Source of the DNA: AP-15 sp963772965 | GTDB taxonomy: Bacteria; Pseudomonadota; Alphaproteobacteria; ATCC43930; CGMCC-115725 | Length of the DNA: 64,000 bases | Assembly (NCBI GenBank): GCA_963772965.1 | Contig: CAVYZU010000011.1 | Coordinates: 620,001-684,000, forward strand | Direction: 5' to 3' | In this document: one piece after another, positions 42,054 to 49,738 of the stretch | How positions within the stretch are numbered: position 1 is the first letter of the stretch | Layout of the letters: every line of letters starts with the position of its first letter | Program-made: the position numbers and the translations under genes | The notes under the pieces: model-generated | Told to the model about the DNA's origin: nothing | The model's database searches: none | What the model saw: only the letters and a program-made list of their open reading frames with translations

Positions 42054-42884
42054 CTAACGGGACCAGTCGAATTCCACATCGGAAGCGGCAAGCAAATCGG
42101 GGCCGCAACGCTCTGCAATCCGGGCATGCTGCACCGCAGAACGCTCTATTCGATAACGGCGGCAACGGCCGGCAGTTTCGGCCGGATCGACGCTCGCCAG
42201 ATGCTTTGCGATGAGCCCGCCGACTTTGCGCGAGAACGGGCCGGTTTGCTGCTCTATGTACACGACGCGCAACGCCCCCGGGCAAGTGGGTTCCCGCGCC
42301 AATCGCTTACCGAGCCAATGATCGATTGTTTCCAGACCGCGCATCGGGTCGCCCGTGGCAGGATCGCGGCCATAGAGGCCGTCAAATATATACAACTCAT
42401 CCGGAGATCGCTGCGCACTGGCAACCATGTCGATCGCCGGCATACCGCCTCCGGAATGCGCGGTCAGAATGAACCGGCTTACGTCCAATTCGCCCGCCGT
42501 AAAAGGGGCCGCCGAGACAAATCGCGACAGCGCATAGTCAATCAGCCGGTCGATGCCGCCCTCGAGTAGCGCGCGAAAATCGTACCAGCTATAACGCAAC
42601 CAGTTGCCGCGCGGCAGCAGCGCCAAAGTGGGGCGGGTTCGGCGCGACAAATCGAGCCCGCTACGCGGCACTTTTTCGGACAAGGGCATCGTCTCGCCAC
42701 TGCGCGAGAATCCGTGCAGATGAACGACAATATCAATACCGGATGCTCCCAGCGGCATAGTATTCCAGCGCAAAAACAAATCCGGCTGGGTCCCGGTATG
42801 TATCTGCAGCACGGGCGTCTCGGAGAGATACGCCTCACCCGGAATGACGCTAGCCCCAGACCTCGGAACCGCAAAAGCCTGCAT
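42054..42884 (-). CDS. Putative alpha/beta hydrolase
   Basis: A 276-residue protein that looks like an alpha/beta hydrolase: an oxyanion-type segment IDIVVHLHGFSRSG (50-63) and a nucleophile elbow FILTAHSGGGMPAID with Ser144 in the GxSxG-like context AHSGGG. A later Asp (ELYIFDGLYGRD) and the His near the C-terminal third could complete a triad, but I cannot fix them. No signal peptide. It may equally be a member of an uncharacterised family. It lies between the exporter operon and a methyltransferase on the same strand, with gaps of about 90-100 bp, and no functional link is evident. Confidence 0.55.
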   Translation of the reverse strand: MQAFAVPRSGASVIPGEAYLSETPVLQIHTGTQPDLFLRWNTMPLGASGIDIVVHLHGFSRSGETMPLSEKVPRSGLDLSRRTRPTLALLPRGNWLRYSWYDFRALLEGGIDRLIDYALSRFVSAAPFTAGELDVSRFILTAHSGGGMPAIDMVASAQRSPDELYIFDGLYGRDPATGDPMRGLETIDHWLGKRLAREPTCPGALRVVYIEQQTGPFSRKVGGLIAKHLASVDPAETAGRCRRYRIERSAVQHARIAERCGPDLLAASDVEFDWSR

Positions 42885-42984
42885 CTTTGCCCAATCCCTT
42901 TGGCCGAAACGCGCTCAGAATCGTTCCATTTGGAACGTCCTTCCTCAGCGGAGACCGTGGACCGGACAAAACGCCGCCGCACCG

Positions 42985-43851
42985 CTAGCTAGCCGGCGGC
43001 ATCCCGCCATGCTGCCACTGCCGTTCCGGGAAGCGAGAATCCCGCGCCCACCCAGTCAAATATAGAACCTCAAAGGTCGCCGGGATCCAACCGTCGTCGG
43101 AACCGAAGCGATCGGCGTAGATCTCAGCCGCGCGACCTAAGGTAGCGCGGCGGAGCATCCCGCGCCGGCGACCGGCGAGCACGTTGGTTTCGCCCATCCT
43201 CCGAAGATCGCGCATCAGAGCTATAATATTCGGATAGGCCACGGTGATCTTGTCGGCATCAGCCACTGGCATTGTAAAACCGGCGCGCTGAAGTAGTCCC
43301 GCGGCATCCGGAAGGTCGACGGTCGGCGAGACACGTGGGCTGGCGCCGTTTTCTTCAACAAGCTCGGCCTCAATCAACGCCGTACGAAGCTCGACCAAGG
43401 TCGCGCCCCCAAAGAGCGCAGCAAGGAGGAGACCGTCGGCCTTGAGGCTCCGGCGCAGCTGTATGAGCGCACCGGGCAGGTCGACCGCCCAGTGCAGCGC
43501 GAGCCCGCTGACGACAAGATCGAAAGACCGATCGCGAAAGGGCAGAAGGTCGGGGTCGGCAACAACGCGGATGCCGCCGAACTGCCCCAAAAAGAAGGCA
43601 GCGGGCTCCACGGCGACAATATTCCGGATCCCCAGTCGGGCCGCGAGAGCGCGCGATAAAGCGCCACAATGAGCACCGAGGTCCAGGGTCGCGTCGAACG
43701 GACGCCGGATGTCCTCAAGTCTGTCGATCAGGCGCTCGGCGATTTCGGCATGCAAGAAATCGGCGCACCCTTGTCGAGCGGCTCTGTTGCGGTGCTGCCG
43801 CCAAGTACCGCGGTCGAACAGCGTGATCGGTTGGCTCGGAGAAAACAGCAT
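42985..43851 (-). CDS. SAM-dependent methyltransferase (BioC/NDUFAF5-like)
   Basis: A class I methyltransferase-fold protein of 288 residues. The SAM-binding region is DATLDLGAHCGALSRALAAR with IVAVEPAAFFLG following, then DLLPFRDRSFDLVVSGLALH and WAVDLPGALIQLRRSLKADG. The N-terminus LFDRGTWRQHRNRAARQGCA and the C-terminal helical part (AEIYADRFGSDDGWIPATFE) match the alphaproteobacterial group related to mitochondrial NDUFAF5, which hydroxylates or modifies an arginine in complex I; biotin-type BioC is the alternative. It is divergent from comF, with only 51 bp between, an arrangement often seen in alphaproteobacteria. The exact reaction is inferred from family only. Confidence 0.75.
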   Translation of the reverse strand: MLFSPSQPITLFDRGTWRQHRNRAARQGCADFLHAEIAERLIDRLEDIRRPFDATLDLGAHCGALSRALAARLGIRNIVAVEPAAFFLGQFGGIRVVADPDLLPFRDRSFDLVVSGLALHWAVDLPGALIQLRRSLKADGLLLAALFGGATLVELRTALIEAELVEENGASPRVSPTVDLPDAAGLLQRAGFTMPVADADKITVAYPNIIALMRDLRRMGETNVLAGRRRGMLRRATLGRAAEIYADRFGSDDGWIPATFEVLYLTGWARDSRFPERQWQHGGMPPAS

Positions 43852-43902
43852 TAAGGCGGCGAATCACTTGACCGTGCTCGTGCAGCCTGATGATGTCTAT
43901 CA

Positions 43903-44667
43903 ATGCTGACTTCGGCAACCCTGTCTCAGCGAGCCTTGGCCCGCGTGCGCCATGCTGGCCGCGGGCTCGTCGACGTCGCGCTGCCTCCGCGATGCCTCGC
44001 TTGCGGAGAGGTTGTCGAGACGCCGGACGCACTCTGCGGCCGCTGCTGGAGCGGCATCACGTTTTTTGCTCCACCGTGGTGCGCCGCCTGCGGCTTGCCG
44101 TTTCCTCATCCCGTCGGCGACGCCGCAATTTGCGCCGATTGCGCCCGAGGTCAACACGCGTGGGATCGTGCCAGGGCGGTATTTCGCTACGACAAAAACA
44201 GTCGTCACTTGGTGCTGGGGCTAAAGCATGCGGATCGGACCGATGTTGCGGGCGCTCTCGGCCGGTGGATGATGCGGTTCGGTGGCGAGGTCGTAGTCGA
44301 AGCAGAACTGTTGGTGCCAGTACCGCTGCATTGGACGCGGCTCTTGCATCGCCGCTACAATCAGGCTGCCCTGCTGGCTAACGCTATGCACGCGGCGGGG
44401 GGGCCGCCGGTCGAAGTTGAATGTCTCATCCGCCGGCGCAGGACCTCATCGCAAGGCCACCTTGGGCCACTCGCGCGTGAGCGGAACGTCCGCAGTGCAT
44501 TTGCCGTCCGGCAACCCCTGAAGTTAGCCAGAAAGAAGGTGGTCTTAGTCGATGACGTAATGACGACCGGAGCAACGATCGACGAATGCGCTCGAGTTCT
44601 CAAGCGCGCCGGCGCTGCGACGGTCGGCGTCCTCACTCTGGCGCGGGCGCTCCGGATCGGGACATAA
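43903..44667 (+). CDS. comF: ComF family phosphoribosyltransferase-like protein
   Basis: ComF proteins are named after a competence factor and combine an N-terminal zinc ribbon with a PRTase domain. The 254-residue product has four Cys pairs at the N-terminus (CLACGEVVETPDALCGRCW, WCAACGLPFP, CADCARG) and the PRPP-binding motif VVLVDDVMTTGATIDECARV (about 205-225). It lies 33 bp before grxC in a head-to-tail run. Its role in DNA uptake outside naturally competent species is unproven. Confidence 0.85.
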   Translation: MLTSATLSQRALARVRHAGRGLVDVALPPRCLACGEVVETPDALCGRCWSGITFFAPPWCAACGLPFPHPVGDAAICADCARGQHAWDRARAVFRYDKNSRHLVLGLKHADRTDVAGALGRWMMRFGGEVVVEAELLVPVPLHWTRLLHRRYNQAALLANAMHAAGGPPVEVECLIRRRRTSSQGHLGPLARERNVRSAFAVRQPLKLARKKVVLVDDVMTTGATIDECARVLKRAGAATVGVLTLARALRIGT

Positions 44668-44700
44668 TCGACGGATCGAACCAACTCGGGAAAGACCGCG

Positions 44701-44964
44701 ATGGCCAAGGTCGAGATGTACACGACGATATTCTGCCCCTACTGCTCGCGAGCTCGGGCGTTGCTGCAGAAAAAAACCGTCGCGTTCCTCGATATCGACA
44801 TCGGCGATGAACCAGAGCGCCGCGCCGAGATGGTTCAGCGCGCGGGAGGCCGGTCAACGGTTCCGCAAATCTTCATCGATGGCGAGCATATTGGCGGATG
44901 CGACGACCTGGTAGCGCTCGACCGTACCGGAAGGCTTGATCGGAAGCTGGGAATTAATAAATGA
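44701..44964 (+). CDS. grxC: Glutaredoxin 3
   Basis: A small dithiol oxidoreductase (87 residues) that reduces glutathione-mixed disulfides. The active site is CPYC at 12-15 (TTIFCPYCSRARALLQ), with the cis-Pro loop STVPQIFIDGEHIGGCDDL contacting glutathione. Length and motifs are typical of GrxC. Its stop overlaps the next start by 4 bp (ATGA), so it is translationally coupled to the nitrilase-like gene, a common alphaproteobacterial arrangement. Confidence 0.93.
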   Translation: MAKVEMYTTIFCPYCSRARALLQKKTVAFLDIDIGDEPERRAEMVQRAGGRSTVPQIFIDGEHIGGCDDLVALDRTGRLDRKLGINK

Positions 44965-45839
44965 GCAGCGCATTCATCGCGGCGTGCGTTCAGTTCACCG
45001 CTGCGCGCGATTATGAGCCGAATATCCGCATCGTCTCGGATCTGGTTCGACGGGCACGGGATGCCCGTGCCGAGTTTGTCCTGACCCCGGAAAACACCGG
45101 GCTGATCGAGCCGATTGGCAAATTGCGCCGGGAAAAAGCGCGTGACGAAGCGAACCATCCGGTGCTGGCTGCGCTGCGCGGGGTCGCGCGTGAGACTGGG
45201 GTGTGGTTGTTAATCGGTTCTCTGGCCGTGGACATTTCGGAAGAGCCCGGGGTACCAGAAGGTGAGCGCAGGCTTACCAACCGCTCTTACTTGATAGACG
45301 CGGCGGGCGAGATTGCAGCCCGCTATGACAAGATTTTCATGTTCGACGTCGATCTCGCGGGCGGCGAAAGCTATCGTGAGAGCAACGCGTTTCGGCCGGG
45401 CGCACAAGCCGTCTTAGCCGCCACGCCGTGGGGCGTGCTGGGCATGACAATTTGCTATGATCTGCGGTTCCCGCAGCTCTATCGCGCCCTGGCGCAAGCA
45501 GGAGCCGATTTTCTGGCAATCCCGTCATCCTTCACCGTACCCACGGGTAAGGCTCACTGGCATGTGTTAATGCGGGCGCGGGCGATCGAGAATGGCTGCT
45601 TTGTATTGGCGCCAGCACAGTGGGGCGAGCACGCCGAGCGGCGGCGGACTTACGGGCACTCCCTGATCATAGATCCTTGGGGTGAGGTGGCGGCCGATGC
45701 CGGGGAAGGTGTCGGTATTGTCAGCGCAAGCATCGAGCCGGCACGGGTCGCCGAGGTGCGCCGCATGCTACCGTCCCTAAGCCATGACCGTCCGTTTGAT
45801 CTCCGCGAGCTTGGCCCAAACCGCCTTGCGGCCGAATGA
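44961..45839 (+). CDS. Carbon-nitrogen hydrolase (Nit1-like)
   Basis: A nitrilase-superfamily amidase of 292 residues. The catalytic Glu-Lys-Cys triad is in FVLTPENTGLIEP, YDKIFMFDVDLAGGESY and MTICYDLRFPQLYRALA. The sequence fits the Nit1/Nit2 branch, whose members repair damaged metabolites such as deaminated glutathione or hydrolyse omega-amides. Coupling to grxC by a 4-bp overlap is consistent with a glutathione-linked repair role, which is inference. Length is normal and no signal peptide is seen. Confidence 0.85.
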   Translation: MSSAFIAACVQFTAARDYEPNIRIVSDLVRRARDARAEFVLTPENTGLIEPIGKLRREKARDEANHPVLAALRGVARETGVWLLIGSLAVDISEEPGVPEGERRLTNRSYLIDAAGEIAARYDKIFMFDVDLAGGESYRESNAFRPGAQAVLAATPWGVLGMTICYDLRFPQLYRALAQAGADFLAIPSSFTVPTGKAHWHVLMRARAIENGCFVLAPAQWGEHAERRRTYGHSLIIDPWGEVAADAGEGVGIVSASIEPARVAEVRRMLPSLSHDRPFDLRELGPNRLAAE

Positions 45840-46101
45840 TCAGCCGGGTCAGCGGGTTCGCAAACTCAAGTCATAGGTTGCTACTCAAACTTGCCGCACG
45901 GGCGCGGACAGCGGATATCAGAATCCCCATGCTATGTGAGGCCGCCGACAAGCGGCACTCGTAGGCGGACTACCCCAAAGACGTGAGCAGGAGTTTCGGA
46001 CGAAAGTGCGGTACACGGAGATTGGAGTTTGGCAGCGCTACAATCGGATAATTGCTGACATCGCAGACCTCCATGTAAAGTCGTAGCAGGAGGCTGTTAA
46101 G

Positions 46102-46512
46102 ATGATCCTTTTTAGTCTGCGCTGTACAAACAAGCATGAATTCGAGGGGTGGTTCCGCGACGGCGACAGCTTTGAAGCTCAGCGGGCGGCCTCAGAGATT
46201 GCTTGCCCCGTCTGCGGCGACAGCTCTGTCGATAAGGCGGTCATGGCGCCCCGCCTTGGCCGATCTCGGGATGCTACTCCCTCCGTTGCTATGGCTGAAA
46301 TGCGGAAGGTCCTTGTCGAGATGCGTCGTCAGATCGAGAGGCATTGCGACTATGTCGGCTCTCGATTTGCGGAGGAGGCACGACGCATCCATTACGGCGA
46401 GACAGATGCGCATGGGATCTATGGTGAGGCGACCGAATCCGAATCTCGCGAATTGGCTGATGAAGGAATAAAGGTTGGTCAAATTCCGTGGATCCCGCCG
46501 ACGGACGGGTAG
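46102..46512 (+). CDS. DUF1178 family protein
   Basis: A 136-residue protein of the conserved DUF1178 family, of unknown function and largely restricted to Proteobacteria. The N-terminus holds a zinc-ribbon-like pair (LRCTNKHEFEGWFRDGDSFE, IACPVCGDSSVDKAVMAPRL), and the C-terminal half is helical and acidic (GSRFAEEARRIHYGETDAHG, IYGEATESESRELADEGIKV). AGGAGG precedes the ATG. It is 262 bp after the nitrilase-like gene, the usual neighbour, and convergent with ubiG 11 bp away. That gap carries no gene I can support. Confidence 0.85.
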   Translation: MILFSLRCTNKHEFEGWFRDGDSFEAQRAASEIACPVCGDSSVDKAVMAPRLGRSRDATPSVAMAEMRKVLVEMRRQIERHCDYVGSRFAEEARRIHYGETDAHGIYGEATESESRELADEGIKVGQIPWIPPTDG

Positions 46513-46523
46513 GATCGGCACCA

Positions 46524-47264
46524 TCAGGTTTTCGCGGCGAGGACGAGATAATTGACCTCTATATCTTGAGATAAGCGCCATTGCTTATCGCGAGGGTCAT
46601 ATATAATTCCGCTAATCTCAATTGTGCGTAGGCCAGTGCGGCCAAGGCCCAAAATCAACTCCGAAGGGCGGACAAACTTCCGCCAGTTGTGCGTCCCGCG
46701 GGAGATCCAGCCGAGGACATATTCCGCTCCGACGATTGCCAGTGCGAAGGATCGCGCGGTCCGGTTCAAAGTAGCCACAATTGCCACGCCCCCAGGCGCC
46801 ACGAGTGAGCCTATGCGATACAAGAAGAGATCGCGATCGGCAGCGTGTTCGATTACTTCCAAAGCCAGCACGACATCGAATTGGCTGGGCATACTCCCAG
46901 TTTCTTCGACGGTTCCAGCGCGATAGTCGATGTCGAGATTAGCTGACCGCGCGTGTTCGCTTGCTCGAGCAATGGCCTCGGGGCTGGGATCAATCCCCGC
47001 CGCCGAAAACCCAAGGCGAGCCATCGGCTCTGTTACCAAGCCGCCGCCGCAGCCGATATCGACGAGACTGAGACCGGTGAACGGACGCAGCAAGCCGGGA
47101 TCGCGACGAAAATGGCTTGAGAGGCGGGACCGGATAAAGCCGAGCCGCACCGGGTTAAGCTGATGTAGAGCAAAGAAGCTGCCATTAGGATTCCACCAAG
47201 CGTCGGCTTGCTCGGCAAACCTACCCACATCGGCTGGGTCGACGGTGCCCTCACCAGCTCCCAT
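46524..47264 (-). CDS. ubiG: Ubiquinone biosynthesis O-methyltransferase
   Basis: UbiG performs both O-methylations in ubiquinone synthesis. The 246-residue protein starts at ATG 47262-47264, after AAGGAG; a longer reading upstream lacks such a site. Hallmarks are FAEQADAWWNPNGSFFALHQ and LNPVRLGFIRSRLSSHF at the N-terminus, the SAM motif LVDIGCGGGLVTEPMARLGF and the loop ALEVIEHAADRDLFL. The family membrane-binding insert region (TARSFALAIVGAEYVLGWIS) is present. It is divergent from lysC. Confidence 0.92.
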   Translation of the reverse strand: MGAGEGTVDPADVGRFAEQADAWWNPNGSFFALHQLNPVRLGFIRSRLSSHFRRDPGLLRPFTGLSLVDIGCGGGLVTEPMARLGFSAAGIDPSPEAIARASEHARSANLDIDYRAGTVEETGSMPSQFDVVLALEVIEHAADRDLFLYRIGSLVAPGGVAIVATLNRTARSFALAIVGAEYVLGWISRGTHNWRKFVRPSELILGLGRTGLRTIEISGIIYDPRDKQWRLSQDIEVNYLVLAAKT

Positions 47265-47372
47265 TGTGCAACTCCTTAAGCACCGTTCGTTCCAGGATGG
47301 TCGAACGTTGCGCAAAGGAGTATGAGGTGGTCGGTATCTCGCGCAACTCCTGGACACGAATTAAGATTTAAG

Positions 47373-48593
47373 ATGGCGCGCCTGGTTCAAAAATTCGGCG
47401 GCACGTCGGTCGCTAGTGTCGAGAGAATAAGAGCGGTCGCTCTGCGCGTTGCCGGTGAGGTCGGGAGTGGCCATCAAGTTGCGGTAGTCGTTTCGGCGAT
47501 GGCCGGGGTGACAGATCAGCTCGTCGGCTGGACCCGGGAAACCAGCCGCTTGCACGATGCGCGCGAATACGACGTAGTTGTGTCCTCCGGAGAGCAGGTT
47601 ACTGCCGGGCTTTTGGCGCTCGCGCTGCAGAATCACGGGATCAATGCCCGATCCTGGCTTGGGTGGCAGATACCGATTCGGACCGACGACGTGCACGGCA
47701 AGGCGCGCATTCATTCGGTGGAGGTCGGCGATCTCGGACGAGAACTGGCGCGCGGCCAGGTCGCGGTGGTTGCGGGCTTCCAGGGCATCGGGTTGCATAG
47801 TCGAATTACCACCCTCGGCCGCGGCGGTTCGGACACTTCAGCTGTGGCGCTTGCAGCAGCGCTGAAGGCCGATCGCTGCGATATCTTCACCGATGTCGAC
47901 GGGGTTTATACGGCCGACCCGCACATTGTCGCGAAAGCGCGAAAGCTCGTCAAAATCACATATGAAGAAATGCTGGAAATGTCATCCCAAGGGGCGAAGG
48001 TATTACAGACCCGTTCAGTAGAAATGGCGATGAACCATCGGGTTCGCGTTCAAGTCCTCTCAAGCTTTGTCAACGCTCCCGGCACCCTTGTAGTCAATGA
48101 GGATGAAATATTGGAACAACAGGTGGTCAGCGGTATTGCCTATAGTCGCGACGAGGCAAAAATTACTGTTCAAAAGGTGCCCGATCGACCAGGTGTGGCA
48201 GCCGCTATATTCGGCCCTCTCGCGGAAAACGCGATTAATGTCGATATGATCGTTCAAAACGTGTCGGAAGACGGTCGGGCAGACCTGACATTTACGGTTG
48301 CCCGCGCCGATCTCGATCGGGCCATATCTGTTCTGGAGCAGCGGCGCAACCTTCTCGGGTTTGCCGCACTGAAACCGGACTCGAACGTCGTTAAAATTTC
48401 GGTGATCGGGGTTGGCATGCGCAGCCATGCCGGTGTAGCCCAGCAAATGTTCAAAACGCTGTTCGACAAAGGAATCAACATCCAGGTGATCTCGACCTCC
48501 GAAATCAAGGTCAGCGTGTTGATTGCCGCCGAGTACACCGAATTGGCATTGCGGGCCCTGCATACGGCTTATGGGCTCGACGCTAAAGAATGA
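47373..48593 (+). CDS. lysC: Aspartate kinase
   Basis: It phosphorylates aspartate, the first step to lysine, threonine, methionine and diaminopimelate. The 406-residue protein starts at ATG 47373 (MARLVQKFGGTSVASVERIR, the kinase nucleotide motif), continues with VAVVVSAMAGVTDQLVGWTR, TTLGRGGSDTSAVALAAALK and ending with two ACT regulatory domains (about 265-400, DRPGVAAAIFGPLAENAINV and VGMRSHAGVAQQMFKTLFD), as in lysine/threonine-inhibited enzymes. A longer in-frame start at 47322 would overlap ubiG and is unlikely. It overlaps the next gene by 4 bp (ATGA). Confidence 0.93.
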   Translation: MARLVQKFGGTSVASVERIRAVALRVAGEVGSGHQVAVVVSAMAGVTDQLVGWTRETSRLHDAREYDVVVSSGEQVTAGLLALALQNHGINARSWLGWQIPIRTDDVHGKARIHSVEVGDLGRELARGQVAVVAGFQGIGLHSRITTLGRGGSDTSAVALAAALKADRCDIFTDVDGVYTADPHIVAKARKLVKITYEEMLEMSSQGAKVLQTRSVEMAMNHRVRVQVLSSFVNAPGTLVVNEDEILEQQVVSGIAYSRDEAKITVQKVPDRPGVAAAIFGPLAENAINVDMIVQNVSEDGRADLTFTVARADLDRAISVLEQRRNLLGFAALKPDSNVVKISVIGVGMRSHAGVAQQMFKTLFDKGINIQVISTSEIKVSVLIAAEYTELALRALHTAYGLDAKE

Positions 48594-49738
48594 AGGTAGC
48601 CGACGGCCCATCGAGGTTCGCGGACGCCAGGGAGCATATCGCAGCGCCGGATGTTGGCGTCTGTCGCTACCGTGCCCAGCTCGACCGGCTCTGGGCATCT
48701 GGACGCGCCGTGCTCGGCAGCGACCTTGCCATAATGGGCGGCGCGATGACTTGGGTTTCGGAGCGAAATTTGGTCTCGGCGATCTCCAATGCCGGCGGCT
48801 TTGGCGTCCTCGCGTCGGGATCGATGACACCGGAGTTGCTTTCGGCGGAAATTGCGGCGGTCAAGGTACGGACAGCTCGGCCTTTCGGGGTCAATCTAAT
48901 CACACTTCATCCTCAACTCCATGAGCTGATCGAAATATGTGCGGAACATCGCGTGAGTCACGTGGTGTTGGCTGGCGGATTACCGACCTTTGCAGCAATG
49001 AGCCGTGCAAAGGCGAGCGGAGCGCGGGTTTTCTGCTTTGCCCCGGCACTCGGTTTGGCCCGCAAGCTCGTCCGAATGGGGGCTGACGCGATCGTGATAG
49101 AAGGTAACGAAGCTGGTGGTCACGTCGGCCCGGTCTCAACTGGGGTCTTGGCGCAAGAAATCCTGCCGCATTTATCAGAAGTCCCGGTGTTCGTAGCTGG
49201 CGGCATCGGCCGTGGCGAGGTGGTCCTAGCCTATTTGGAAATGGGCGCCGCTGGCGTGCAGCTCGGGACGCGTTTCGTATGCGCTAAGGAATCAATTGCA
49301 CACCCTCGGTTCAAACAAGCATTTATCCGCGCAGCAGCCCGCGACGCGGTAACTTCTTTGCAGCTCGATTCGCGTTTTCCGATAATTCCCGTACGCGCGT
49401 TGGCAAATCCGGCGAGCGCACGCTTTCTCGGCTTGCAACGTGAGGTCATCGCACGGTTTACGTCGGGCGAGCTGTCGCAAAGGGCGGCTCAGCTGGAGAT
49501 TGAACATTTTTGGGCGGGCGCGCTCCGCCGCGGAGTGATTGAGGGCGACATCGAATCTGGCTCGCTCATGGCAGGTCAAAGCGTCGGTTTTGTCACCCGC
49601 GAGCAGACCACGGAGGAGATATTCGAAGAACTCGTCAGTCAGGCGGTCGCTATGCTCAAAAAGCGTGGCGAACAAAAGGCCGAACCGGCACGCTCATTCC
49701 CGGAAGGCTTGTCAGAAGGATGGCACGGCCGCGGATGA
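48590..49738 (+). CDS. Nitronate monooxygenase-family flavoprotein
   Basis: A 382-residue FMN TIM-barrel protein of the 2-nitropropane dioxygenase family. Motifs: LGSDLAIMGGAMTWVSERNL (N-terminal flavin loop), GADAIVIEGNEAGGHVGPVS (with the conserved AGGH), PVFVAGGIGRGEVVLAYLEM and GAAGVQLGTRFVCAKES (FMN phosphate loops). It differs from the other family member in this window (9726-11123) in having no Cys cluster and fits class-I NMO better. It is coupled to lysC by ATGA and overlaps ptsP, so lysC, this gene and ptsP form an operon. Why a nitronate-type enzyme is kept there is unknown. Confidence 0.8.
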   Translation: MKVADGPSRFADAREHIAAPDVGVCRYRAQLDRLWASGRAVLGSDLAIMGGAMTWVSERNLVSAISNAGGFGVLASGSMTPELLSAEIAAVKVRTARPFGVNLITLHPQLHELIEICAEHRVSHVVLAGGLPTFAAMSRAKASGARVFCFAPALGLARKLVRMGADAIVIEGNEAGGHVGPVSTGVLAQEILPHLSEVPVFVAGGIGRGEVVLAYLEMGAAGVQLGTRFVCAKESIAHPRFKQAFIRAAARDAVTSLQLDSRFPIIPVRALANPASARFLGLQREVIARFTSGELSQRAAQLEIEHFWAGALRRGVIEGDIESGSLMAGQSVGFVTREQTTEEIFEELVSQAVAMLKKRGEQKAEPARSFPEGLSEGWHGRG

